Origin: Platerodrilus igneus
Taxonomy: Eukaryota; Arthropoda; Insecta; Coleoptera; Lycidae
Direction of reading: 5' to 3'
Assembly: GCA_036346225.1 (NCBI GenBank)
Contig: JARFIW010000835.1
Span: forward strand, 1,721,829-1,785,828
DNA: 64,000 bases
How positions within the stretch are numbered: position 1 is the stretch's first letter; every line of letters begins with the position of its first letter. Below, piece by piece: positions 31,473 to 42,592 of this stretch. The notes under the pieces are model-generated. The model was not told where the DNA came from, made no database searches, and worked only from the letters and a program-made list of their open reading frames with translations. The position numbers and the translations under genes are program-made.

Positions 31473-32796
31473 CGAGGGCCATTTTTCCAAACTCTAATCG
31501 CTCCTTTCAGACGCTACGCAGGTAGCAGAAAGCGGGCATGCTCTGTAGACGACTGTGCAGCTCTTGCATTACACACTCTGCCATTGTTCACATTCAGGCG
31601 TCAGTTGGCGTTGTGCTACAGCCACGTAAACATGTCCGCTATTATTGATGCTCCCACCAAGTGTGAAGTGTGATTCATTTTCTACAGGCCGAAGGCCATA
31701 GTGCTGCAGAAATCCATCGAAGAATGAGTCGTGTGTATGGGGAATACTTCATGAGTGATGGTGTTGTGCGTGAATGGTATCGAATGTTTAAAGATGGCCG
31801 TAATGATGTGCATGATGAAGAGGGCCAAAGGCGCAAATCTGTCGCTTCAGATGACCTGGTTCAACATGTTGACAGAATGGTTAAAGAAAACCGCAGATTC
31901 ACCATTACTGCTTTGTCTACGGAATTTCCAGAAGTTGCAAGGTCTGTTTTGTACTTTATTGTTACTGAACGGTTAAGCTACAAAAAAATTTGTGCATGTT
32001 GGGTCCCAAAAATGCTGACGGACGGCCACAAAATTCGATGAATGGCGTCAGCATTGGAGTTCCTTGAGCATTATCATGATGAAGGAGACAACTTTTTGAA
32101 ATCAATCGTGACTGGGGATGAAACCTGGATTCAATACGACACACCGGAAACGAAACAACAATCACAACAATGGATGCATTCAACTTCACCAAACAAACCA
32201 AAGAAATTCAAACAAACCTTCAACAACAGAAAGACCATGGCTACTGTGTTTTGGGACCAACAAGGTGCGTTGCTTGTGGAGTTTATGAAGCCCGGAACCA
32301 CAATCACTGCAGCTGTTTATTGTGAAACTTTACGACGGTTGCGTAGAGCCATTCAGAACAAACGAAAAGGAAAGCTGACCGCTGTAGTTGTTCTGATCCA
32401 CGACAATGCACGTCCACACACTGCTAGAGCAACTCAACGGCTTCTTGAACAATTTGGATGGGACATTTTCGATCATCCGCCATACAGTCCTGACTTAGCA
32501 CCAAGCGATTTTCATCTTTTTCCCGACTTGAAGACGTAAGTTGGTGGGAAGCGCTTTCAAACCAATGAGGACCTTCAAACCAACATCAAGGACTACTTGA
32601 ATTCATTGGCGGCAACTTTCTTTGAACAGGGAATTGAAAAGCTTGTCCACAGATATGACAAATGTCTTAATCTTTTCGGTGATTATGTCGAAAAGTTGCC
32701 GTTAGTGTACCAATCTTTTGGTAATAAAATTATTGTTTTATATGAACTTGTCTTTTATTTATAGCCTATCGGAGGTTGAAAAAAAAGTCGCCCTCG
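31473..32796 (+). mobile_element. mariner transposon (DD34D), 1324 bp, inserted in BEL gag
   Basis: TA at 31471-31472 and 32797-32798. The inverted ends start CGAGGGCCATTTTTCC on the left and CGAGGGCGACTTTTTT on the other strand at the right. The gag frame resumes right after it. It carries one transposase gene in the same direction as the BEL element. Confidence 0.88.
31633..32755 (+). pseudogene. mariner transposase (SETMAR-like DD34D), inactivated
   Basis: The start MSAIIDAPTKCEV (31633) is followed at once by a frameshift into FLQAEGHSAAEIHRRM. Catalytic motifs are IVTGDETWI, VLIHDNARPHTA and PPYSPDLAPSDFHLF. I count 34 residues between the second and third Asp, the mariner signature. 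In-frame stops occur at 32039-32041 and 32537-32539, and coding continues past them as GGKRFQTNEDL to LYELVFY. The right TIR overlaps the end region. Length and layout fit a full mariner transposase of about 350 residues. Confidence 0.88.
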
Positions 32797-32798
32797 TA

Positions 32799-33715
32799 TT
32801 ATTCAAATGCCCCCACTATCTGGTGGCGGTATAACAGGTTTAATACCTTGCCATATAGCAGCTTGGCAGGTAGTTCCAAAGGATTTGCCAGTATTTGATG
32901 GTAACCGATAAACCTGGCCGATGTTCTTCAGTAGTTATCAATCATCGACTGAAAGTTGTGGTTTTAGCATTGCTGATAATTTGAGTAAACTTCGAAAATG
33001 CCTTAAAGGCAGTATATGCAAACCTTCTAGCCCCAGCTAGTGTTCCAAAAGTGATGGACACTTTGCGAATGTTGTTTGGCAAAAATGGAACTCATTGTAC
33101 ATGAATTAATGAAGGAGCTCTGAGCCTCCTTTACCAAAAGAGCGACTTGACTTGCTGGTGTTGTATGCTCTCAATATTATAAATATGTAGGATGGCATCA
33201 ACTGGATTGACCAACTACTTGAACAATCCTGAAATTTTGCAAGAAATGGTTGCTAAGTTAGCAGCCAATTTAAAATTAGATTGTGGAATGCATAAACGAA
33301 AATTTGTTACAATTAATCTTGTAATCTAATCATGGGTTAGCAGAACAACGGACATATTTCCTTTCTTCAAGAAACCATATCGCGAATGCCTCGACCAATC
33401 CCGTCATTGCTCTCTATAACCGATACGAATGCAAATAGGTAATGCTTAGGTGGCAGGAAATACAAATACTACATTTGGCGGTAAATTTAAAATATACATA
33501 TATCAAACTTAACTTAAAGGTACAATTTTAAACCTACAATCTAAACATATTTGCAGACTGGTTGATGGACATTGCATCAGCGGCACATGATGTTTCTAGC
33601 CCAATTGTTTTGAATTGGAACCAACCTGTTACAACATAAACCATTAGGAAGTTTTCTTCATACAAGATCTTTTCAAAAGCCGGGAAAAGGGACTGTTCCA
33701 GATAGTAACAAAAAC
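32799..33715 (+). pseudogene. BEL/Pao gag, central part (DUF1759-like)
   Basis: Resumes after the mariner with VVPKDLPVFDGNR, MFFSSYQSST and NLSKLRKCLKG (to about 33015). Next come MDTLRMLFG-like and ELLIHV-like residues in shifting frames, and later DWLMDIASAAHDV (about 33560). This is the capsid-like region typical of BEL gag. Stops and frame changes are frequent. Confidence 0.75.
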
Positions 33716-33718
33716 GAA

Positions 33719-34027
33719 ATGATAAAATCTAGATGTAGGGTTTGCCACAAATCAGAGCATGTCGTACCTGATTGCCCGAAATTTTTATTATTTAGCCGTA
33801 GCAAAAGATGGGGTGTGGTAAAACGGCATAATTTGTGTGTTTGTTGTTTAGATGGTCATTTATTGAAAAAGTGCAAACATGTTAAGGTTTGTTCTATTGA
33901 CGAATACATCCTCAAACACCATCCGCTGCTCCATAATTCGCAACTATCGGAACATAAGTCAATCAAAGATTCAGAAACTCAAGTCGTGGCAACTGTCAGC
34001 CTAAACACATCGACCACAGATAAATAA
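33719..34027 (+). pseudogene. BEL/Pao gag C-terminus with zinc knuckles
   Basis: Open for 102 residues: CRVCHKSEHVVPDC, LCVCCLDGHLLKKC, then the Cys/His tail KVCSIDEYILKHHPLLH. This arrangement of two CCHC-type knuckles followed by HHPLLH is highly characteristic of BEL/Pao and would bind genomic RNA. Confidence 0.85.
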
Positions 34028-34034
34028 CGTACCT

Positions 34035-34246
34035 GTGATATTGTATGGTAAAAGTAATAAAGTTAACACGTATGCATTCCTAGATAAAGGATCATCACTA
34101 ACGCTATTAGAGAACAAAATTGCCCAGTCACTTAAACTTAAAGGACCGCGTGAAGGCCTCTGTTTAAAATGGACCAGAAATACCACTAGAAAAGAGAAAG
34201 ACAGCCAACGAGTGTCACTAGCAATTTCGGGGTGTCATCTTGAAAA
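34035..34246 (+). pseudogene. BEL/Pao protease region
   Basis: ILYGKSNKVNTYAFLDKGSS contains the aspartic-protease turn. The motif in relatives has an acidic residue where this copy has Lys (LDKGSS). KIAQSLKLKGP and LCLKWT follow, then the SINE interrupts at 34247. Confidence 0.7.
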
Positions 34247-34489
34247 AAATCCCGACACGGCCGACTGCTTGAAAAATGACAGGTGAGCATTTTTCACAAA
34301 AATTACGCTCTCGTTCGGATGAGAGGTTAAATGGAGGTCCCGTGTGTGAGTGTTGTCACGCACGTTAAAGATCCCTACCTTGCCTGGAACGGCAAGGGTT
34401 CGGCAAAATTCTAAATTTCCAGGCAACAAAAAACTCGCCTCCTGGCCAATGTAGTACCTACAGGTGGAGCATTGGAAATGTAAATGAAC
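34247..34489 (+). mobile_element. tRNA-derived SINE, copy 2 (5'-truncated)
   Basis: Flanked by the 14-bp duplication TGTCATCTTGAAAA (34233-34246 and 34490-34503). The body matches copy 1 (GACTGCTTGAAAAATGACAG, GTTAAAGATCCC, GGCAAGGGTTCGGC, GGAGCATTGGAAATGTAAAT). It begins within the B box (CCCGACACGG), so the promoter half is missing. The BEL frame resumes afterwards. Confidence 0.92.
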
Positions 34490-34503
34490 TGTCATCTTGA
34501 AAA

Positions 34504-35576
34504 CCTTCAGTTTAAAATATCCAACGTCAGAACAGTCCCACAGTCAAATCGTCCAGTTCAGTCACAGAAAGGCGAATGATAAAACGCAGCATCAACACCT
34601 AAAAAAGTTGCCAATTGTGTGCTATGAAGATGCTGTTCCGACAATGTTGATTGGCCTACAGCATTGGCAACTTTTTAGAATACATTTAAAACTCGTTTAG
34701 GTTGGACAGTTTCAGGTTCACTTAACAACCACGCCAGAGAAAACGAGTGTATTAACTTCCACATGTGCGAATGCCGTCTTGAGGTTGATCTTCACCAGAT
34801 CGTGGAAGAATTTTTCTCAACAGAAAATTTTAGGGTTAAAAAACCAGAAACGATAATAGAAACAAGAGAAGATGAACGAGTCCGCAAACTATTGGACACA
34901 TCCGTGAATCGCGTGAATGGTCGATTTGAAGCAGCATTACTTTGGCGATATGACCAAGTAATTCTTCCAAATAGCAAGCCTATGGCAGAGTGGAAATTAG
35001 ACTGTTCGGAGAAAAAATGCAAAAAGACCCTGGTTTGGCCAAAAAGTGGTCCGACATAATGGCAGAGTATGTTGCTGAAGGATATATTCGTAAGCTGAAC
35101 AAAGAGGAGGAAAATTGCTTTACCTCAAAGACGTGGCATTTGCCAATTTTTTCTGTTTCAAATCCCAATAAACCCTAGAAGGTTAGAGATGTATGGGATG
35201 ATGCCGCAAAGGTTAATGGAATATCACTAAAATCCATGCTACTGAAGGGACCTGATTTGTTGACTTCTTTACCTACAATTTTGTATAAATTTAGGGAGCG
35301 CAAAGTACGGCAATATAAAACACATGTTCCATCAGGTCTTGGTGAATCAAAAAGATCAGCAGGCACAACGGTTTCTTTGGCGTGAAAATGGGACGGTTGA
35401 CACATACGTCATAAAGGTACTAACCTTTGGTGCCTCCTGTTCTTCTTACATAGCACAGTATGTAAAAAACAAAAATGCGTCTGAGCTGGCTGCTCAGTAT
35501 CCAAAGATTATACAAGCTATTGTTGAACGCCACTACGTTGACGATTGGTTAGATAGCTTTAATAGTGAGGAAGAAG

Positions 35577-35633
<57 letters not shown>

Positions 35634-36196
35634 CGGATGTAAAGTTGGTGCACTCTAAAGGTGGACTCACGAAGTTGGATGTCCAATTCCAAACGTGTTT
35701 TTTTTTAACTCGGAGAAGACTGCTCTCAAGAATCGAAGAATTTCATGTTCAACAAAGGCATAGAGAGTGCCAAACTTTTGGGTATGTGGTGGAACGCAGC
35801 ATCAGACTAATTTTATTATACCATAAATTTGATTCATCCATTTTAAATCAGCGGCACAAACCCACCAAACGGGAAGTGCTAAAAACCCTTATGCTAATTT
35901 TTGATCCTCTAGGGCTCATTGTATTTTACCTAGCATATGGAAAGATACTCCTGCAAGAAATTTGGAAGTCATCAGTTGAGTGGTACGAACCAATTCATGA
36001 ACGTCAATACGTTTTATCGTTATGGTGGATAAAATTGCTACCAATGTTAGAAACCCTCCGAGTACCTCGATTTTACATTTCCACAAATAAGACACCAGAA
36101 CAAAATTGCTTTGAGTTACACATATTTGTCGATGCGAGTGACAGTGCCTTTGCTGCGGTTGGTTATTTTAGAATTTCAGATGGTGTAGCAATAGCT
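34504..36196 (+). pseudogene. BEL/Pao reverse transcriptase region
   Basis: Motifs along the + strand: TRLGWTVSG (about 34700), HQIVEEFF, RFEAALLWRYDQVILPNSKP, YIRKLNKEEEN, FRERKV, MFHQVLVNQKDQQAQRFLW and the catalytic YVDDWLDSF (about 35535-35560). A connection and RNase H start follows (PTKREVLKTLMLIFDPLGL, LHIFVDASDSAFAAVGYF). There are several frameshifts, a small deletion before MFHQ (about 35320) and an (AT)n expansion at 35580. It is cut at 36196 by a SINE. Confidence 0.88.
35579..35628. repeat. (AT)n microsatellite within the RT coding region
   Basis: About 24 AT units directly after the YVDD region. It is a multiple that leaves the frame open (Ile-Tyr alternation in the frame 35324-36205), replacing a few conserved residues of the RT. 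Confidence 0.9.
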
Positions 36197-36482
36197 TACA
36201 TGTGATTTTCCAATGCTCCACCTGAAGGTACTACATTGGCCAGGAAGTGAGTTTTTTTTACCTGGAAAATTTGGAATTTTGCCGAACCCTTGCTCTTCCA
36301 AACAGGGATCTTTAGCATGCGTGACAACACACACATGGGACATCTATTTTACTTCTCATCCGAACGAGGGTGTATTTTTGTGAAAAATGCTCGCCTAACA
36401 TTTTTCAAGCGGACCATGTCGGGATTCGAACCCGGGACCTTGGGCGTAGTAGTCACACACATACCTACGCCACGAAGCCGCC
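36197..36482 (-). mobile_element. tRNA-derived SINE, copy 3 (full length)
   Basis: Flanked by the 15-bp duplication GGTGTAGCAATAGCT (36182-36196 and 36483-36497), so the BEL RNase H frame is split. On the minus strand it has an A-box-like TGGCGTAGGTATG (36472-36460) and a perfect B box GGTTCGAATCC (36432-36422), then the common body with GGCGAGCATTTTTCAC and a 3' end near CATTGGAAAATCACATG. Of the three copies it has the best-preserved pol III promoter. Confidence 0.92.
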
Positions 36483-38464
36483 GGTGTAGCAATAGCTACA
36501 AGATTAGTAGGTTCTATAACAAACGTTGCGCCTAGAAATCCTTTGTCAATTCCTAGATTGGAACTGCAGGCAGCAGTTTTAGGAGCTCGGTTGGGAGCTA
36601 GCAAAGAAGCTGGTCATTCCATTAAAATTGCAAAAAAAGTATTCTGGTCTGACTCCATGAACGTTCTGTAGTGGTCGAGATCCGAAAACAGGAAATTTCA
36701 CAAATATGTTGCCTACAGAGTGGGGAAATCCTAGAAAGCACAAACCTCAGAATATGGCATCGGGTACCTACAAAGGAAAATGTTGCAGACGAAACAACTA
36801 AATGGAAGCATGATCCAGAGGTTTCATCAAACAGCAGATGGTTTACTGGTCCTAAATTTCGGTGTCAGCCTGAAACCAAGTGGCCAGTTGAAAAAGCAAT
36901 AAATGTGCCAACAGAATTACTTGAATATGTTAAGCAAGTAAATCTACATCAATTAGATGAATTCTTTTCAGTGCCTGATCCTGTAAGATTTTCTATGTGG
37001 AAACGTCTAGTAGCGGTGCAGGTATATGTGACTAGAGTTTTTGATCTTTTGAAAAGACGAAGAAAAACTTGGTCAGGGGTTCAAACTGGGAAAGAACGAC
37101 TGGCAGCTGAAAACAAATTGTACCGGATGGCCCAAAGCGAAGCATATAACGAAGAACTTGTTATATTACGTAAGAATGGTTGTATATCCAAACGAAGCCT
37201 CATCTTCAAGCAAACGCCCTTTCTTGATGATGGCAATGTGTTGCGCTTGCAAGGAAAATTAGAAAATGCACTGTTGGCCTCGTTTGATGTAAAAAAACCC
37301 AATCCTATTACCTGGGAAACATAGGATGGCCATATTAATTATTGATGACTACCACCAAAGGTTTCTTCATGGAAATCATGAAACAGTTGTCAATGAACTC
37401 TGGCAAAAATATGTGATCCCAAAGTTATGCGTGGCGGTCAAGAGTATTGCCTATTGTTGTCAAAAATGCAGGATTCGGCGTGCAAAACCAAACATCCTAG
37501 AGATGGGAGCCATACAAAAAGCGAGATTGTCAACTTTTTTGCGTCCATTCTCGTATGTAGGAGTGGATTATTTTGGACCAATCGAGAATGCAGTGGCCAG
37601 AAGAACCGAAAAACGCTGGGGTGCATGACCGTGCGGGTAATCCATACTGAAGTAGCGCATTCATTGAGCACGGACTCATTTATCATGGCTTTCAGGAACT
37701 TCATGGCTCGGCGAGGATGTTCCCTAGAAATTTTTAGTGACAATGGGACTAACTTTAGAGGAACTTGCACAGAATTATAAGAATTTATATCTATTCAATT
37801 GCCACCAAAACTAGAAGAAAAATTTACCCTTATTAGATGGAATATTTTACCACCAAATTCTCCGCATATGGGTGAGGCATTGGAAAGACTGGTTCGGTCA
37901 ATCAAAGCCAACTTAGTAGTGATTTTACCCTCAAGGATACCATGCAATGAACTTTTATGATGCTGCTTAGCCGAGATTGATAACATAAATTCGAGACCAC
38001 TGACATACATTCCCATTAACGGCGGTGAAAATAAAGCCATAACACCCAATCACTTTCTGCTTGGGACATCAAGTGGTATGAAACAGTTGGGAGAATATCA
38101 AGACGATGTACTCATTCTAAGAAAGAATTGGAAGATCGCATAAAGAATAACCTAGCAATTTTGGCAACGTTGGATTAGAGAACACATGCCCACAATAAAA
38201 CGAAAAACAAAATGGTTTGATGTAACTAAGCCAATTCGAGTTGGGGGCGTAGTTGTTCTGATGGATGACCTGAAGGTAAATTTGCGGCAAAAAGGAATTG
38301 TGCAAGAAGTCAAAGCGTCCAAGGATGGTCAAGTGTGTCAAGTTTTAGTACGCAGGTCTAACAGAATATATTTGTGTCCAGCAGCAAAGGTGGCGATTTT
38401 AGACGTAGTTGATGGGAGTAAGCAGACTTCCTTAAACAGCGGCAAGCCTATTACTATGGGGGAA
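36483..38464 (+). pseudogene. BEL/Pao RNase H and integrase
   Basis: RNase H continues with IPRLELQAAVLGARLG and FWSDSMNVL, then WHRVPTKENVADETTKW. Integrase: the HHCC zinc region (YHQRFLHGNHETVVNELW, CQKCRIRRAKP, 37345-37490), YVGVDYFGPI (first Asp, about 37555), IFSDNGTNF (second Asp, about 37735) and EALERLVRSIKANL (Glu, about 37880). The C-terminal domain KRKTKWFDVTKPIRVGGVVV ends near 38470. Frame changes occur near 36670, 37325 and 37625, and there are several stops. A polypurine tract GGGGGAA (38458-38464) touches the 3' LTR. Confidence 0.9.
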
Positions 38465-38856
38465 TGTTAGTAATCAAAGGTTTGGTCTAAGAAGGCACCT
38501 TAAATATGTATTGATAGTGTTAATTTGTTTAGAAATTCATGGAGTTTGAAGTTTTCGACGATTTATATAATAAATGTTTTAATAAGATGTTAAATTAGTT
38601 TCTTAGCAGTATTGAAGCCCACAAACAGTTGTTTAAAACTTTGCATAAATGTTATTTATTCGGGCACAAATTGTAAGCAACTCATGTATATTTGAATTTA
38701 TTAATTTAGCAACACCAATATTTTAGGAATTTTAAACTTCATAGCTTAAGGAAATACTGTAGAATAAAGTATAGAGCATTATCTAACAAACACCTTGAGT
38801 TTCCTTTCCCCCATTTCAGCCATGCTAGAATCTTCTTGGACCCTTTTAATTTAACA
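38465..38856 (+). repeat. BEL/Pao 3' LTR (392 bp, intact)
   Basis: Begins TGTTAGTAATCAAAGG, ends TTTAATTTAACA, and is followed by the AACAA target duplication. It serves as the reference for the three-piece 5' LTR. The differences are scattered substitutions and small indels. Confidence 0.92.
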
Positions 38857-38861
38857 AACAA

Positions 38862-39590
38862 TAAGTGCAAAATTTCATTACAATGCCATTCCAAAACTAA
38901 CTATTTTGTTATTGATCAAAATGCAGTAAATGCATCCTGCCCAGAAGTTACTGATATATGTTTGGTAAATCACAATTCTGTGTAGTAATCTACATGCGAC
39001 TTAGTATTTAGTAGATCGAGGGAAGTTCCGATTTATTAGGTAGCATTATTGTTCAGTTTTACTTTGCACAATGTTGTGTTTGTGCTAAAAATATTGAGTG
39101 CCTAAACTTTTTGTTCTATATTTAAATTATTTTTTCGTGGTAATAAATAGTCATTTTATTGTTTGAATTAGTAAACAATGAATCAAAGTAGAAGGAAGCG
39201 TTTTGTGCAGCTGTGCATTAGAATGGCCTAAGTAAACCATTAGCAAAGCAAAATAATCAGGAGACATTTTTTCTTATTTATAACAGTGTTTTTTTTATTT
39301 AGGGTTCCTAGACTAGCAAAATTGGTTAAAACGCTCATGCTTCTTTTAAATCATTGAGTGTGGCATAAAGCAAATGACAATTCAAAATGGACTAAATACT
39401 TTCTAACACCAAGTTTCTACTTTGTACCACAGCCAAATGAATAATGAAAATATTAAGCATACCAAAAAAACAAAACGAATGTAGCATGTGTTGAAAAATG
39501 TTTTCATTCGAGAACTTGTAATTGTGATTTCAGTTTCAATAACAGGTATGCTAATTGTAGCAATTTATTGCTTTATGGGTGATTTAACAT
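38862..39590. other. No gene: AT-rich sequence between the BEL element and the PLE cluster
   Basis: I see no ORF or repeat terminus. It probably is the original host intergenic sequence downstream of Sod2. Confidence 0.45.
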
Positions 39591-39743
39591 TTTTTTAACA
39601 TGTTTCTATTTATACAATTGAGAGGATGGTTATTAAAGAAGTGTGCGACTGCATCATTGAAAGGCTTAAGCAGTCGTTTTTTTATATTTATTTTGAAGAG
39701 GAAAATCATTATGATTTAGGCTACCTCTTTGGTAGATTTTAAC

Positions 39744-39953
39744 ATGGTTCTGAGGCGACTTTACGGCGGGTTTACACTTGTCAGATACCAATGTTGTTCT
39801 ATGAAGACCATATATGGTTCTGAGGTGACCCTAAGATGGGTTTACATTTGTCAGATACCAATACTGTTCAACAAAGATTGTATATGGATCTGAGGCGACC
39901 ATATTCGGGTTTACACTTGTCAGATATCAATACCGTTTTATGAGGACTGCGAA
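39744..39953. repeat. 70-bp tandem repeat (three units) in the PLE terminal region
   Basis: Units start ATGGTTCTGAGGCGAC (39744), ATGGTTCTGAGGTGAC (39814) and ATGGATCTGAGGCGAC (39884), each with GGGTTTACACTTGTCAGATA. The reverse complement occurs in other PLE copies at 55170-55250 and 59610-59745, so it is part of the element and not a host satellite. Confidence 0.85.
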
Positions 39954-39976
39954 TATGCTTTTGTTATGTAATTAGT

Positions 39977-40670
39977 TTCTTAAGTCAATCTATTTTGCTA
40001 TGTTTAACTGTCATGTTACACATGGTGTGGAAGCATATGGTCATTCCTCTGCTGCCATCTGTATCTTTAGTTTACAGCGTTGTGTGGTATGTGTAATGGC
40101 TAACTTGTGTTACCACGATGATTGTCGTAACTATTCAATTTCCTTACTCCACCTTCAATCTATATACTTCAATGTCTTTTATATACTAAGAAACATCTAA
40201 ATGATTACTCTTTTCATAATACATTCCATAATTTTGATACTCGAGGGAAGCTAAATCTGGTATTGCCTTATCACAGACTCTCCAAATCGAAGGGTGGAAT
40301 TAATTATTATGGTATTAAGTTTTACAATGCCTTAAATTTCAGGGTCCAGCAACTGTCTCTCGTTCAATTTCAAATGTAATAAAAAAATTTTAATTGAGAA
40401 AAGCTTCTATTCCATTCATGAATTTTTAATCAATGCTAACCAGTTGCAGTTAGAGTGTTGATCAATATTTATTTACTTATTTGTTCCTGTTAGTTAGTTG
40501 CTACAAAATTCCATGTTAGATTTCTAAATATATGTTGTTCCTTAGTATTTAACTAATACTTTGTATTTCTATTTTGTGGTGTGATGTATCTTTTGTTTGA
40601 TCTTGAAGATGTGCTTTTATAATGTTGACTTGGCTTGATGTACCAAATAGGCGACAATATAAATAAAAAA
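39977..40670 (+). mobile_element. CR1/Jockey-like non-LTR 3' fragment inserted in PLE copy 1
   Basis: The + strand encodes the RT C-terminal region in two frames: QRCVVCVM...YFNVFYILRN (40070-40195), then FDTREGKLNLVLPYHRLSKS and YGIKFYNAL (40225-40340). It ends in AATATAAATAAAAAATAG. The PLE sequence that reads through at 59540-59600 (ATAACTAATTACACAAC next to CATGATCTC) is split exactly at these borders. Confidence 0.7.
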
Positions 40671-42592
40671 TAGAAATCATGTATGTAGGCTGTATTTCAT
40701 GTTAATATCGCAAGGAAAACCCAGGAAAAACTTGCAATGCTACCTAGATATTGGGGTATTTGATTTTCATTTGTTATTTCTATTAGTAATGGAATCCATT
40801 GTTTACCGAAAGTCACGGATTTGTTTGCTACACTGCTATATAAGGTTATATAAGCAGCTACTTTGATTTTATGTTTTTGGTGGTTTTCTCTTTGTTAATA
40901 ATTTTTGCGTCCTCCCATTTTATTTTATGACTGTAGTCTATTTTTTATAAATGATTTATGTTCTTTTAATCGAACTTCAAATGATCTGGAATTCCCTATA
41001 TAAAAACTTGTTTCATTCGCACATATTTTGTAGATGCAGTTTTTTGAACTTTGTATTTTTTTTTTGTTTTTGTTGATTGTGTTCTTGGTGTATTGTTGGT
41101 TCTAAATACTGTTTTGATTTTGAATTTGTTTCTTATTCTTTGGACATTTTCGGAGAATCCTTTTATGTATGGTATTTGAGAGCATATTTTGATGCGCATC
41201 GTTCTTTCGTTTTTCTTCTTATTTATTTTTTGGGACTTTATTCATTTCTTTCTTTATTATTCTTTCAGGATACTTGTTTCTTATTAGAATACATTTGATT
41301 AGGTCTTTCACTTTTTTTAAAATTTCTACTTTGATGATATTAATTTTGCTCTATCATACATGGCTTTGATAATTCCTCGTTTGACACAGTATGGGTGGTT
41401 TGAATCGAAGTTTAAGTATCTGTTTGTGTGTGTTGGTTTTCTGTATACTGATGTATTAATTGTTGTATCGTTTTTGCTAACTAGAATATCTAAAAATGAG
41501 TTTTCCATGTTGCTTTAATTCATATGCGAATTTAAGAGCTGGTTGTATTTTGTTAATTGAATCTACAAAGTTTTTAATCAGTTCTGTATTATGAGGTCAA
41601 AAGCATAGACATCATCTATGTATCTCCACCACACTAATGATTTGAATTCTTGTGTGAATATTGCATCTTTTTGGAATTCTTGCATGAATATATTACTAAA
41701 ATTGGCGATGGTGGATTTCTCATCGCTATTCTGGAGCTATGTTTGTAGAATTGGTCATTTATTTGAAAATATGTGGTATTGACGCATACATCAAGTAATT
41801 CCGGGATCGATGATATACTTAGTTTTGTTCTTTCATTAAGGTTGTCATCTTTTTGTAGTTTGCTTTTTAGAATATTAAGCATTTTGTTTACAGGGACTTT
41901 TGTGAAGAGATTTACTACATCAAAACTTACCATTTTGTGCGTATTTTCAATTTTTATGAATTTTTGATAGACCGTAAAAGTGGGATGGTGTGCTGTAATG
42001 GGGTACCAGTTGTTTGTTTTCGAACTCATTTTTAAATTTATATAGAGTTTGTATATTTTATTTTTAATTGAGTTTGTTGGATCCGTTTGTAAACTGATGT
42101 AGTTCTCATTGTTTAACAGTTTGTTGACTTTGCATTGTAATAGTTTTTATCCATTACTACTATTGCATTGCCTTTGTCAGCAGGTAGAATTATAATTGAG
42201 TTATCGTTTTTTAGATTGTGAATTGCTTATATTTCGTTGCTATTTACATTTAGTTTTATTTTGTGATTCTATATCGATTTTGCACCGTACTCTAAATTCG
42301 TTTATTTGATTTACTTCGAATTGGTACGTTGTTTTCTTTGGTGTTACTGCAAAGTTCAGGCCTTCTGATACAATTAGTTTTTCTGTGTCGTAAATAGTTC
42401 TGTTCATAAATTTATGATGGTGTTTAGCATGGTGTTGCTGTTTTTAACGTTTTAGTTTGCGTGTTACTTTTTTCTAGAAATAGATGATTACATTTCCTTA
42501 TATGAATTTCTTTTTGTCTGGAAAATTCTGATTCGTAGAAGGTTTTTGCACTAACGAGAATTTGATCAAAATCATTTATTGTTACCATTATG

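Larger units (their letters stand above)
20585..38856 (+). mobile_element. BEL/Pao LTR retrotransposon, 18.3 kb because of nested insertions
   Basis: Bounded by a 5-bp duplication AACAA (20580-20584 and 38857-38861), the size expected for BEL/Pao. The LTRs begin TGTTAG and end TTAACA. The 3' LTR is 38465-38856 (392 bp). The 5' LTR survives as three pieces (20585-20729, 22635-22737, 29621-29768) totalling 396 bp in the same order. The internal order is gag with PHD-like and CCHC zinc modules, protease, RT, RNase H and integrase, all with stops or frameshifts. No envelope gene is seen. Nested inside are a USP retrocopy, a Harbinger element, a mariner and two SINEs. It landed about 520 bp downstream of the Sod2 stop. 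Confidence 0.9.
39597..42592 (-). mobile_element. Penelope-like element (PLE) copy 1, minus strand, interrupted by a CR1-like 3' fragment
   Basis: The minus strand from 42592 reads MVTINDFDQILVSAKTFYE, a pol N-terminus, then the PADKGNAIV-type segment (about 42150), SFDVVNLFTKVPVNKML (about 41930, RT fingers/palm), a decayed palm, and LFVSKNDTTINTSVYRKPTH (about 41470). A GIY-YIG endonuclease relic follows at 40960-41050, then GGAAAACCCAGG (about 40715). The non-coding terminal region (39597-39976) includes three 70-bp tandem repeats. An internal deletion between VYQKFIK and IENTHK is shared with copy 3. Foreign sequence occupies 39977-40670. PLEs pair RT with GIY-YIG instead of APE endonuclease or integrase. 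Confidence 0.82.

Noticed and set aside
36395..36482. tRNA gene with good A and B boxes
   Set aside because: It is the head of a SINE with a long non-tRNA body and TSDs, and no cloverleaf of normal length closes.
20585..38856. Endogenous retrovirus with envelope
   Set aside because: No envelope-like ORF, signal peptide or transmembrane segment between integrase and the 3' LTR; ordinary BEL/Pao retrotransposon.
39744..39953. CRISPR-like or satellite array
   Set aside because: Three 70-bp direct units without spacers, and the same unit occurs at the same place in other PLE copies, so it is an element-internal repeat.
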